Origin: Acidobacteriota bacterium
GTDB lineage: Bacteria; Acidobacteriota; Terriglobia; Bryobacterales; Bryobacteraceae
Assembly (NCBI GenBank): GCA_016213775.1
Contig: JACQZR010000072.1
Location: 1 to 64,000 of the forward strand
Direction of reading: 5' to 3'
DNA length: 64,000 bases
Shown here: positions 45,067 through 53,262 of the stretch, one piece after another
Layout of the letters: every line of letters begins with the position of its first letter
Numbering within the stretch: the stretch's first letter is position 1
The notes under the pieces: model-generated
The model's database searches: none
The model's input: only the letters and a program-made list of their open reading frames with translations
Told to the model about the DNA's origin: nothing
Made by a program: the position numbers and the translations under genes

Positions 45067-46368
45067 ATGCTGCTTCGGACCGCCACCTTCCTCTTCGCCG
45101 CCTGCGGCCTCCTCGCCGCCGCCAATCCCAGAATCGCTTCGTTCCACTCCGATGCCACTCCCAGCGTGGGTGAGCCGAACATATGGGTGCAGCCCACCAT
45201 CACTGTCCTCGATCCGCTCTTCATCAAAGGGGTTGTTCTGGAGGACGCCGGCAAGCGCTATGTGGTGGCTGCTATCGACTGGTGCGGCGTTGGCGGATCA
45301 CTTGACCTGCTGCTGCGGACAAGGATGGCCCAAGCCGCCGGCACGACCGTGAAGCAGGTGGCGCTCCAGTCGATTCATCAACACACCGCGCCCTACGCCG
45401 AAGGCGACGGCTACGACTGGATGGCCAAACATCACCTGTCGCCGCTACGCCTGAGCGATGCCTACGTGAGCACACTCGCCGCCCGGCTGGAGGAAGCCAT
45501 CCGCGCGGCGGTGAAACGCCTGCAACCCTTCGATCAAATCGGAACCGCCGCGGTCAAGGTCGAGCGGGTCGCGGCGATGCGCCGTCTGCTCATCAACGGG
45601 AAAATCCAAACCCGCTACTCCAGCACCGCCAAGACTCCGCAACTGGCCGCTGAACCGGAAGGCGCCGTTGATCCTTTCCTTCGCACAATCACCTTTGCGC
45701 GCGGCGGAAAGCCGCTGGTCCGCCTCCACTACTACGCCACCCATCCGCAGACCTTCTGCTGCGATGGCCGTGTGACCGCCGATTTCGTCGGCACGGCCCG
45801 CGCCCGCCTCGAGAAAGAGGAAATGATCGAGGAAATCTACTTCACCGGAGCGGCCGGCGATGTCACCGTGGGCAAGTACAATACCGGCAAGGATGAGGAA
45901 CGCGCCGCGCTCGCGGATCGCCTCTATGCCGCAATGAAAGCCTCTGCCGCCGCCACCAGATACGGGAAGGCCACAGACATCCGCTGGCGTTATGAAGACC
46001 TGCAACTTCCCAAGCTGCCCGCGCCGCCCACGGTGGACACCAAGGCCACCGATCAGGTCATCTACCGCGACGCAGCCGTGCAGGCGTTCACTCACCGCAC
46101 CCGCCCGCTTCCCGCCAGCCGCATGCAGATCGGCGACGTTGTTGTCCTCCACCTGCCCGGTGAGCCGATGCTCGAATTTCAAAAATACGCGCTTGCCAAC
46201 AGCGGCGGGCGCTTTCTCGCGTTTGCCGGGTACGGTGATATCAGTCCCGGCTATCTGTGTACCGATGAAGCCTTCCGTCAGGGGGGCTATGAACCGAGCG
46301 CTTCGCGTGGTGCAATTGGTACTGAAGCCCGCGTGAAGGAGGTTATCCGCAAACTGCTCGCGCGCTAA
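45067..46368 (+). CDS. Neutral ceramidase-like secreted hydrolase
   Basis: The 433-aa protein has a signal peptide (MLLRTATFLFAACGLLAAAN). It resembles the neutral/alkaline ceramidase fold: an N-terminal domain with SIHQHTAPYAEGDG (the zinc-loop region, usually HTHSGPG), HYYATHPQTFCCDG, and FTGAAGDVTVGKYN in the position of the catalytic GDVSPN loop. The usual catalytic Ser is replaced or shifted (Thr in GDVTV), so amidase activity on ceramide is uncertain. It lies 74 bp after the CRTAC1 gene and 27 bp before the aminotransferase-like gene, suggesting one unit. Confidence 0.7.
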   Translation: MLLRTATFLFAACGLLAAANPRIASFHSDATPSVGEPNIWVQPTITVLDPLFIKGVVLEDAGKRYVVAAIDWCGVGGSLDLLLRTRMAQAAGTTVKQVALQSIHQHTAPYAEGDGYDWMAKHHLSPLRLSDAYVSTLAARLEEAIRAAVKRLQPFDQIGTAAVKVERVAAMRRLLINGKIQTRYSSTAKTPQLAAEPEGAVDPFLRTITFARGGKPLVRLHYYATHPQTFCCDGRVTADFVGTARARLEKEEMIEEIYFTGAAGDVTVGKYNTGKDEERAALADRLYAAMKASAAATRYGKATDIRWRYEDLQLPKLPAPPTVDTKATDQVIYRDAAVQAFTHRTRPLPASRMQIGDVVVLHLPGEPMLEFQKYALANSGGRFLAFAGYGDISPGYLCTDEAFRQGGYEPSASRGAIGTEARVKEVIRKLLAR

Positions 46369-46395
46369 TACGCCACTCTCAGAAAGGGGAGTCAT

Positions 46396-47691
46396 ATGTC
46401 CGATTCATCCCGCCGCACATTCGTACAGGCCTCCGCCGGCCTCGCCGCCCTCTCTCAATTTCCTCGTCCCGCGCTTGCCGCTTTTGGAGGCGCCGCCACG
46501 GTGACCATCCCCAAGGACCGGATGTCCACGCTCACCCGCTGGCCGCGATACGGTCCCGAAGAGAAAACGGCCCTCCATGCGCTGATCGAGGAGAACAGAT
46601 ACTACAACGCGCTCCCGCAGTTCGAAAAAGAATGGCAGCAGTTCACCAAAGCGCCGTACGTCAAGGCGCACATGAATGGATCGAGCGCGCTTACTTCGAT
46701 GTACTTTGCGCTCGATCTGCCGCCCGGCAGCGAGATCATGGTGCCCTCCTACACCTTCTTCTCCACCTGCCTGGCGATGCGCTTCTTCGGCTACGTACCC
46801 ATCTTCATCGACATCCATCCCAAGACAGCATGCTTCGATCTCGATGACGCCAGGAAGAAACTGACGCCGCGCACCAAGGCCGTTGTGGCGATGCATTCCT
46901 GGGGTTTGCCCTGCGAGATGGACAAGATCGGCGGGTGGTGCAAAGAGAAGGGGCTCATCCTATTAGAGGACTCCTGCCACGCTCACGGCGCCTCCATGCA
47001 GGGCAAGATGATGGGCACCTGGGGCGCGATGGGCGTCTACAGTTTTCAGGCCTCCAAGCTGATGCCGTCCGTCGAAGGCGGCGTCGGAATGTACCAGTCG
47101 CGCCAACACTACGAGCGGGCGGCGGCGTTCGGCCACTACGAGGATCCCCCCAAGTTTCCCAAGGACAGTCCCGTGCGCGCTTATGAGGGAACCGGCTTCG
47201 GCATGAAGTTCCGCATGCATCCGTTCGCAGCCGCGGTGGCGCGCGTGCAGTTGCGCGAGTTGCAGGCGAACAACGCTCTCGCCATCGGCAATATCCGCAA
47301 ACTCAATACCCGCCTCACCCAACTGCCCGGGCTGTTTGAACCGCTCGTCCGCGCTGATCAGAACCGCGTCTATTACCACGCGAACATGTTGTTCCTGGAT
47401 GAGCAAAAGGCCGGCTTCAAGCGCGGCCAGTTGTTGAAGGCGCTGCAGGCCGAAGGCGTCCGCGCCACCATGTGGGACTATCCCGAGCAGCACAAACTCA
47501 AAATCTACTCCGAAGCCAAGTGGTGGCATCACGCCCCAGTGATCCCCCCCACCATGCCCGGCAATGCGCACGTCAACGCCACCCACATCTTTCTGCCGCT
47601 GCTCCACGGGCCGGCCGAGGATGTCATCGATCAGTATGTGCAAGCGTTCGAGAAGATCTGGGCGCGCAAATCCGAAGTCTCCAAACTCTAG
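46396..47691 (+). CDS. Tat-exported DegT/DnrJ/EryC1-type aminotransferase-like protein
   Basis: The 431-aa protein begins with a twin-arginine signal (SSRRTFVQASAGLAALSQF, cleavage after about residue 30) followed by a DegT-family fold: HMNGSSALTSMYFALDL, PSYTFFSTCLAMRF, LEDSCHAHGAS and FQASKLMPSVEGG. The Lys in FQASKLM is at the PLP-binding position. DegT enzymes normally aminate nucleotide-linked sugars in the cytoplasm, so export is surprising. It may bind PLP or a substrate outside the cytoplasm, or have lost catalysis. AAAGGGGAG precedes the ATG. Confidence 0.88.
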   Translation: MSDSSRRTFVQASAGLAALSQFPRPALAAFGGAATVTIPKDRMSTLTRWPRYGPEEKTALHALIEENRYYNALPQFEKEWQQFTKAPYVKAHMNGSSALTSMYFALDLPPGSEIMVPSYTFFSTCLAMRFFGYVPIFIDIHPKTACFDLDDARKKLTPRTKAVVAMHSWGLPCEMDKIGGWCKEKGLILLEDSCHAHGASMQGKMMGTWGAMGVYSFQASKLMPSVEGGVGMYQSRQHYERAAAFGHYEDPPKFPKDSPVRAYEGTGFGMKFRMHPFAAAVARVQLRELQANNALAIGNIRKLNTRLTQLPGLFEPLVRADQNRVYYHANMLFLDEQKAGFKRGQLLKALQAEGVRATMWDYPEQHKLKIYSEAKWWHHAPVIPPTMPGNAHVNATHIFLPLLHGPAEDVIDQYVQAFEKIWARKSEVSKL

Positions 47692-47735
47692 ATTCTCGCT
47701 CGATCGGTGCAAGAATAGATTCACATTTGCAGGAG

Positions 47736-48026
47736 AATGGACATTTTCAGGTGTCCCATGTGGGGCAAGCTTCAGCGAGGACGACTCGACGCGAGCCGTC
47801 ACAAGTATCTGAAACTTGGGTTGTGGGGCTCGGCTTTAGCCGGCGCGGAACTTCAGTTCCGCCTGGGGACGCGGAATCGACAACTTAGGAGGGGGTTTCT
47901 GGAGAGCCTGCGCGGAACTGCAAGTCCCGCCCTGGAGTTTGTAACATTCCGCCGTCATGTAGGGCGGCCAATCCTGGCCGCGGCTGGCCTTTCCAGGCCA
48001 GCCCAACGCGGGACTGCAAGTCCCGC
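47736..48026. repeat. Dispersed hairpin repeat cluster, copy C (composite)
   Basis: The roughly 500-bp gap after the aminotransferase gene contains two copies of the lead-in sequence (around 47738-47767 and 47932-47960). It also has hairpins CGGC-TTTA-GCCG (47831-47842), GCGGAACT/AGTTCCGC (47845-47862), CGGCCA/TGGCCG (47965-47980), GGCTGGCC/GGCCAGCC (47982-48003) and GCGGGACT/AGTCCCGC (48008-48026). The middle pair is identical to copy B near 18390. No protein gene is recognised between 47692 and 48191. Confidence 0.75.
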
Positions 48027-48191
48027 CCCGGCGAGTCCATTTTTCATCCATCGCACGCGACCGAGCCAAAAGCAGGTAGTGAGCCTCGTGAACACAGCAC
48101 CTCCGGAGCGTCGCGGCCAACCCGTCGTGCACCCCCGTCAAGTCGATAGGCGGCGCGCCGCCCATCGACATCCCCAGACCCCTCAGTCTGG

Positions 48192-50741
48192 TCAATTCTT
48201 GTGAATGGTGATGCTACCACCTCCAAGGGCCTGCGGCGAAGCCTGATCAAGATCGTCAGAGGCGCCGGCTACGTTGTCGTAGACCAAGATCTCTCCCGTT
48301 GTTTCGGTGGCTTTCTTCCAGATCTTGATCCGGAATCTATCAACGTCGCCACCGCCATTCACCTGGCCATCAATAGCGGTGAGGAGGAAACCGTACCCGC
48401 TAACTCCATTCACCGATCCGTCTCCCTTGTACTGCGCACGGGCTCCTGACACAACCAGCCATTGATACCACGTACTCGTGAAGCGGAACCCGGCCACCTG
48501 GAACTGGAACTCCGTCTGACCGGAAGGCGTCGAGGCCCCGTTCTGGTATCGGGAGACGAAACCAAAGCTCGCTTTGCCCGAGAGTGCGGGGTTGGCGGCA
48601 TAGGCTCCGGCCGGCGACAGGATCCAGCCGCCACCCGTAACGAACCCACTGCTCGAGTCGTAGATCACCACATACTCGAACGAGCCGCTTGCGGAACCTG
48701 TGTCATCGTCGGTCACCGAAACATTGACCGTGTAGACTCCGGCGGTGGCATACGTATGAGTCGCGGCACAGCTTCCCGACGATGACGCGACAATTGTGTC
48801 CGCACTCCCGTCGTCCCACAGGAACTTACACTGCAGCGCGTCCTGCGCACCCGCGTCCGACACTGGAGCGGAGAGGCTGACGAGGCTCCCAATTGGCAGC
48901 GGCCCGTTTGGACCTGTGATCGCGCCAATTGACGGAGCGAGATTGGTAACGGTCAACGAGGCCGACGCCCCTCCGGCTCCACCGTCCTTGTCCGTCACTC
49001 CAACAGCAATGGTGTAGTTGTCAGAGGGCGTTCCGGATGGACTATCGTCGGCATACATGTGAGTCGCCGAGAAGGTCAGGACTCCGGCGGGCAAAGCAAG
49101 TGTGGACGTGACGCCGTCGCCCCAGTTGATGGTGACTGCGTGCGAATCGAGCGTCCCGGGATCAGTGATGGCTCCAGCGAGCGTCGCGCTTTGGCCTTCA
49201 TTGAGAGCCGGTGTAACCGAGAAGCTGACCGCCGGCGCCACATTGACCACGGCGACACTGAAAGACACTGTAGTGACGCCGCCGTGACCGTCGTCGGCGG
49301 TCACGATGACGTTTTGCGCGGGCACCGGACCATCGGCGGCGTTCCAGGACCAACTCCAGGTCCCGCTGTTCGTTCCGCTCTTCGAGAGGGAACCGAAAGA
49401 AGCCGAGATGACGACGTTGTCCCCGGCGTTGGCGTCGGAGTAGGTTCCGCCGTTGGTCGCTGTTGCCCCCTCATTGACGCTCACCGATGCGGCCGCCACC
49501 GAGATGGCGGGAGGCTGATTGCTGGCGTCAACGATCTTGAGCACAACGGCATCCGGATCACCTGCGCTGTTGGGCGCCCGGCCCGCCACGTACACACCAG
49601 TAGCGTGCGCCGCAGCGGCCCAGGGAACATTGTTGCTGCCCGAAGCGCCAAACGGTAGCGTCCACTGCGCCGTGCCTCCCGCATCGTACTTGCGCACAAA
49701 GCTGTACCCGCTCGGCAGGCCCGGAAACGTGCCGGTCGTATAGCCCGCGATGTACACATTCCCGAAACCGTCGGTGGTGGCGGCCAGGGCTTGGTCGAAC
49801 GCAGAAGTGCCGAACTGGCGAGTCCACAGTTCGTTGCCGGAGCTATCATACTTGCGCACAAACGCATCAGTGCTCGCGCTGGGCTGGCTGGGGAAGACGC
49901 CCGTCGTGTAGCCAGCCGCAACAACACCTGTCGAGTCAGCCGCAACCCCAAACGCGTGGTCAGAACCTATAGTTCCGAATTGTCGCGTCCAAAGCGCGTT
50001 GCCGCTGAAGTCGTACTTGCGGACAAAGGCGTCCGCCTGTCCTGCGCTCATCTGGCCCGGCAAAGCGCCGAAGCTCGTATAGCCGGCCACGTAAAGGCCC
50101 GACGCATCGAGGCCAACCGCGGGCGCGGGAAGATCCTGTCCCGGGCTCCCGAACTGACTTGTCCACAACTCGGTGCCGTCATGACCGTACATGCGCACAA
50201 AGGTATCGGTGGATCCGGCGGTGGCCTGGCCGGAGAATATACCATTGGTAGAGCCGACGATGAACACTCCGCCGGCGTTCACGCCAACTCCGTTTCCCTC
50301 TTCCACGGCAACGGTTCCGAACTGGCGGGTCCAAAGCTCATTTCCCAGGTCATCGTACTTGCGGATGAAAGCATCAGCGTCTCCTGCGTTCGTCTGGCCC
50401 GTGAAAGCGCCCCCGGTCCAGCCCACTACGTACACACCAGTGGAATTGGCCGCCACGCCGAGGGCGATGTCGTTCTTGATAGTTCCAAATTGGCGGGTCC
50501 ACAGTTCATTGCCGTTGGCATCGTATTTCCGCAAGAACGCATCGTAGTTTCCCGCATTCACGAAGCCGGGTAGGGCGCCAAAGGTGTAGCCAGCCACGTA
50601 GACATCGCCCGTTGGACTGGTAGCCGCCGCCGACCTGACCTCTTCGGTCGCGGGTGAGGTCCCGAACTGCCGGGTCCACTGGATGGATGGCGGTTGCGCG
50701 AAGGCGGCGCCGGCGAGCAATAACGCGAAGAAGAATCTCAT
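48192..50741 (-). CDS. Secreted SBBP beta-propeller / PKD multi-domain protein
   Basis: The 849-aa protein has a signal peptide (MRFFFALLLAGAAFA). Six to seven SBBP blades (about 20-405) repeat the unit ELWTRQFGT...VAGYT...DAFVRKYD. Ig/PKD-like domains (about 415-690: SVNEGATATNGGTYSDANAG, GQSATLAGAITDPGTLDSHA) follow, then a C-terminal domain (about 700-849) with GGGWILSP, YKGDGSVNGVSGYGFLLTAI and GDVDRFRIKIW, the post-COAP type seen in many acidobacterial surface proteins. It probably acts in adhesion or surface display. No anchor or sorting motif is visible. Confidence 0.85.
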   Translation of the reverse strand: MRFFFALLLAGAAFAQPPSIQWTRQFGTSPATEEVRSAAATSPTGDVYVAGYTFGALPGFVNAGNYDAFLRKYDANGNELWTRQFGTIKNDIALGVAANSTGVYVVGWTGGAFTGQTNAGDADAFIRKYDDLGNELWTRQFGTVAVEEGNGVGVNAGGVFIVGSTNGIFSGQATAGSTDTFVRMYGHDGTELWTSQFGSPGQDLPAPAVGLDASGLYVAGYTSFGALPGQMSAGQADAFVRKYDFSGNALWTRQFGTIGSDHAFGVAADSTGVVAAGYTTGVFPSQPSASTDAFVRKYDSSGNELWTRQFGTSAFDQALAATTDGFGNVYIAGYTTGTFPGLPSGYSFVRKYDAGGTAQWTLPFGASGSNNVPWAAAAHATGVYVAGRAPNSAGDPDAVVLKIVDASNQPPAISVAAASVSVNEGATATNGGTYSDANAGDNVVISASFGSLSKSGTNSGTWSWSWNAADGPVPAQNVIVTADDGHGGVTTVSFSVAVVNVAPAVSFSVTPALNEGQSATLAGAITDPGTLDSHAVTINWGDGVTSTLALPAGVLTFSATHMYADDSPSGTPSDNYTIAVGVTDKDGGAGGASASLTVTNLAPSIGAITGPNGPLPIGSLVSLSAPVSDAGAQDALQCKFLWDDGSADTIVASSSGSCAATHTYATAGVYTVNVSVTDDDTGSASGSFEYVVIYDSSSGFVTGGGWILSPAGAYAANPALSGKASFGFVSRYQNGASTPSGQTEFQFQVAGFRFTSTWYQWLVVSGARAQYKGDGSVNGVSGYGFLLTAIDGQVNGGGDVDRFRIKIWKKATETTGEILVYDNVAGASDDLDQASPQALGGGSITIHKN

Positions 50742-50840
50742 AGTCTCTCTCTCTCAGTTGAGGGTTGGGTTTTGATCAGCCCGGCAGTGCCGCCGGCGCT
50801 TTGGCAATCGTAAGGTCGGACGATCCGGATGCTCAAGGAA

Positions 50841-50884
50841 ACATTCGGTCAACAGCGCAAGTCAACATTCAGTCAACACGCAAG
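50841..50884 (+). promoter_or_regulatory. Tandem direct repeats (candidate operator) before the regulator array
   Basis: Two near-identical 20-21 base units (50841-50861 and 50865-50884), each starting ACATTC and ending GCAAG, are offset by 24 bases. GTCAAC occurs three times (50848, 50861, 50872). They sit immediately upstream of the -35 at 50903, the position at which OmpR/ToxR-type winged-helix proteins bind direct repeats to activate a promoter. Confidence 0.55.
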
Positions 50885-50902
50885 ATACTGACTAATGATC
50901 CA

Positions 50903-50932
50903 TTGCATATCGCTTTGCGAATCGACTAGAAT
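50903..50932 (+). promoter_or_regulatory. Sigma-70-type promoter of the winged-helix/TolB regulator array
   Basis: TTGCAT (50903-50908) and TAGAAT (50927-50932) are spaced 18 bases apart. Transcription would begin near 50939, leaving a leader of about 97 bases before the ATG at 51036. No riboswitch-like structure was recognised in the leader. Confidence 0.5.
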
Positions 50933-51035
50933 GGTCGAACCGCATAGGGGATCGAACGCTGCACCAACTGGACTTCTCTTGATGTCACTACCGCACGCCC
51001 TTTTCCGCTTATCCCCATAGGTGCAGCCTTACAAA

Positions 51036-53261
51036 ATGATCCGGTACAGATTTTCCGGCTTTGAAGCCGACCTCGAGTCCAAGGAGTTACGCCGCAACGG
51101 CAGCCGCGTCCCGATACAGCCGCAGCCGTTTCGGATACTGTCCTGCCTTCTGGAAGCCTCCGGCGGATTGGTAACCCGGGAGACTCTCATCGAGGCTCTC
51201 TGGGGCAACACCTATTTGGCGGACCCGGGACACAGCCTGAACATCGCCATGGGCAAATTGCGCAACGCCCTTGAGGATTGTTCCGATGAGCCACGCTTCA
51301 TTGAGACAGTTGCGCGCCAGGGATACCGGTTCGTTGGGGAAGTGGAAGCGCTAGAGAGTGATCCGCCGATGACGGCGATGCGGCGGCCGTACTGGCATCG
51401 ACCTGCCATCGCCACACTAGCCATAATCATCCTCTCCACAAGTGTCTGGTTCTGGTTACCCCTTCGGGCTCGAACGCTTGCCTTCGCTGGAAGCGGAGCA
51501 ACGGACCGAATCCTGTACAGCGCACTGGATGCATCCCACCCCCGCCCGTCTCGTGACGGCCGCTTTGTCGCTTTCCTGTGCGGGCGCGCAATCTGCCAGT
51601 TGGACGCAGAAACTCGTGCAGTCCGGACAGTTGTGCCCGCGCCCTCCACCCCGCAGGGGCAACTCTTTCGTCCTCTATCGTCGCCCAATGGCGAGTGGAT
51701 GGCTTACGGCTATATTTCCAACGTGACCGACAACGGGGACCTTCGGATCGTGCGGGCTGATGGCGCCCAGGACCGGTTGCTCATCGGCGGTGATCGGAAA
51801 AAAGGCGAGTATTTTTCTCCCGCCGACTGGACCAGAGATGGCAAATCGCTGTTGGCGGCGACAAAATCGCGTGGCGGAACGGGCCTGCTGCTAGTGCCTC
51901 TCTCAGGAGGCGCGCCGAGGAACATAGCCGCTCCGGACCTGGAATGGTTCTCGGGCCGGGATAACGTCAAGATCTCGCCAGACGGCAAGTGGATCGCCTA
52001 TCCTTCGGTCAAACCGGCCGAAAGACGTTTTGGGTTCTCCCCGACTGACGTCAACATCATGCCTGCCACGGGAGGTCCTTCCTGGACCGTCTTTGCCGGA
52101 AAGGGAGCTGAGCGGGTTATCGGCTGGCTGCCCAATGGGGATCTCCTGGCGCACAGTGACCGCTCGGGTGTCCAGCAGGCATATCGGGTTCCCCTGTCGA
52201 ACGGCAAGCCTGGTGGCGAACCCGAAAAACTCACCGAAATGGCGGATTGGCAAATCGTTGGCACCAGCGTCACCTCTGGAGCGGTATATATGACTCGCCT
52301 TGAGGAATCCAGCGATCTTTACGCACACACACCCGGAAGTAGCGCGCCCCGCCGACTTCTCCTCGGTTTTCAGGGCCGCAACCGCCACCCGGCCGTCTCG
52401 CCGGATGGTCAGACTCTCGTCTATGCCGTTGGTGTCAGCCCTAGCGATTCCACCCTCGTGGTCCGCGATCTCCGTTCCGGGCAGGAGCAGCGGCTGCCGC
52501 ACCGGCTCACCTGGATTCGTTCGCTCCACTGGTTCCCGGACAATCGCTCTATCCTCGCGGTAACCTTCAGCGGTGAGTTCCGGACTATGACGATGTATCG
52601 CATCAACACCCGGACCGCCGACCTGAAAACATTCCCGCTCCTCCGCGAGACAGACGGCGCATGGGCATCTCCTTCCGTTCAAGCCGATGGCAGAACCGTG
52701 GTCTTTCTGGGAGGAGTGCCTCGTGCCATCCGGTCGCTCAATCTGGACACCATGTCCACAAAGACGCTGATTGCTCCCCGGGACCGTTACTCCATCCGGC
52801 GTCCGGTGGTGTCCCCCGACGGGCGGTTGGTTGCCTACATCGAGCGTGACGACTCGGTCCAACGTAGCCGCCTCGTCGTTTCATCTCTCGATTCGGGCTC
52901 CAAGCCACATATACTGTACGATTGTCCGGCCGGTTCCTGCCGGCTGGATACGGGACTCTTCACCCCCGACGGACGCGATGTCATCTTCTATCGCTCCGAA
53001 GGCAACTCGCCCCTGCTCTCCCTATCCAGCGTGCCTGCGGCCGGAGGCGAAGCGAAGCCGTACCTCAGCTCCAACATCCCCATCGGCTATCCGTCCTTTT
53101 CCCCTGGCAGTGGCGAGATAATCGCCTCCTCCACCCGGTTCACCGGCCACTTCCGCGCTGCGCCGTTAAGCGACTTGACGAGTCAAACACCGGCGCCTGA
53201 TTTGCGGGCCCAACGGCGCATCCTGGACGTTCTGACGAACCCGATTGAGGTGCTTCGATAA
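51036..53261 (+). CDS. ToxR-like membrane regulator: winged helix + TolB propeller (copy 1)
   Basis: From the ATG at 51036 the protein has 741 aa. An OmpR/ToxR-type winged helix covers 1-105 (ILSCLLEASGGLVTRETLIE, then ALWGNTYLADPGHSLNIAMG and ETVARQGYRFVGEVE). One membrane helix at about 120-140 follows, then a TolB/WD40-like propeller (about 165-735) with repeats such as SPDGKWIAYPS, SPDGQTLVYAV and SPDGRLVAYIE. The propeller should lie outside the cytoplasm and sense a ligand, with the winged helix binding DNA from the membrane. The start was chosen by alignment with the next two paralogues; a GTG at 51021 is possible. It is the first of three tandem paralogues. Confidence 0.9.
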   Translation: MIRYRFSGFEADLESKELRRNGSRVPIQPQPFRILSCLLEASGGLVTRETLIEALWGNTYLADPGHSLNIAMGKLRNALEDCSDEPRFIETVARQGYRFVGEVEALESDPPMTAMRRPYWHRPAIATLAIIILSTSVWFWLPLRARTLAFAGSGATDRILYSALDASHPRPSRDGRFVAFLCGRAICQLDAETRAVRTVVPAPSTPQGQLFRPLSSPNGEWMAYGYISNVTDNGDLRIVRADGAQDRLLIGGDRKKGEYFSPADWTRDGKSLLAATKSRGGTGLLLVPLSGGAPRNIAAPDLEWFSGRDNVKISPDGKWIAYPSVKPAERRFGFSPTDVNIMPATGGPSWTVFAGKGAERVIGWLPNGDLLAHSDRSGVQQAYRVPLSNGKPGGEPEKLTEMADWQIVGTSVTSGAVYMTRLEESSDLYAHTPGSSAPRRLLLGFQGRNRHPAVSPDGQTLVYAVGVSPSDSTLVVRDLRSGQEQRLPHRLTWIRSLHWFPDNRSILAVTFSGEFRTMTMYRINTRTADLKTFPLLRETDGAWASPSVQADGRTVVFLGGVPRAIRSLNLDTMSTKTLIAPRDRYSIRRPVVSPDGRLVAYIERDDSVQRSRLVVSSLDSGSKPHILYDCPAGSCRLDTGLFTPDGRDVIFYRSEGNSPLLSLSSVPAAGGEAKPYLSSNIPIGYPSFSPGSGEIIASSTRFTGHFRAAPLSDLTSQTPAPDLRAQRRILDVLTNPIEVLR

Positions 53262-53262
53262 G

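Noticed and set aside
47736-48026. CRISPR-like appearance of repeated hairpins
   Set aside because: Units are palindromic, of unequal spacing, without unique equal-length spacers, and no cas gene is present.
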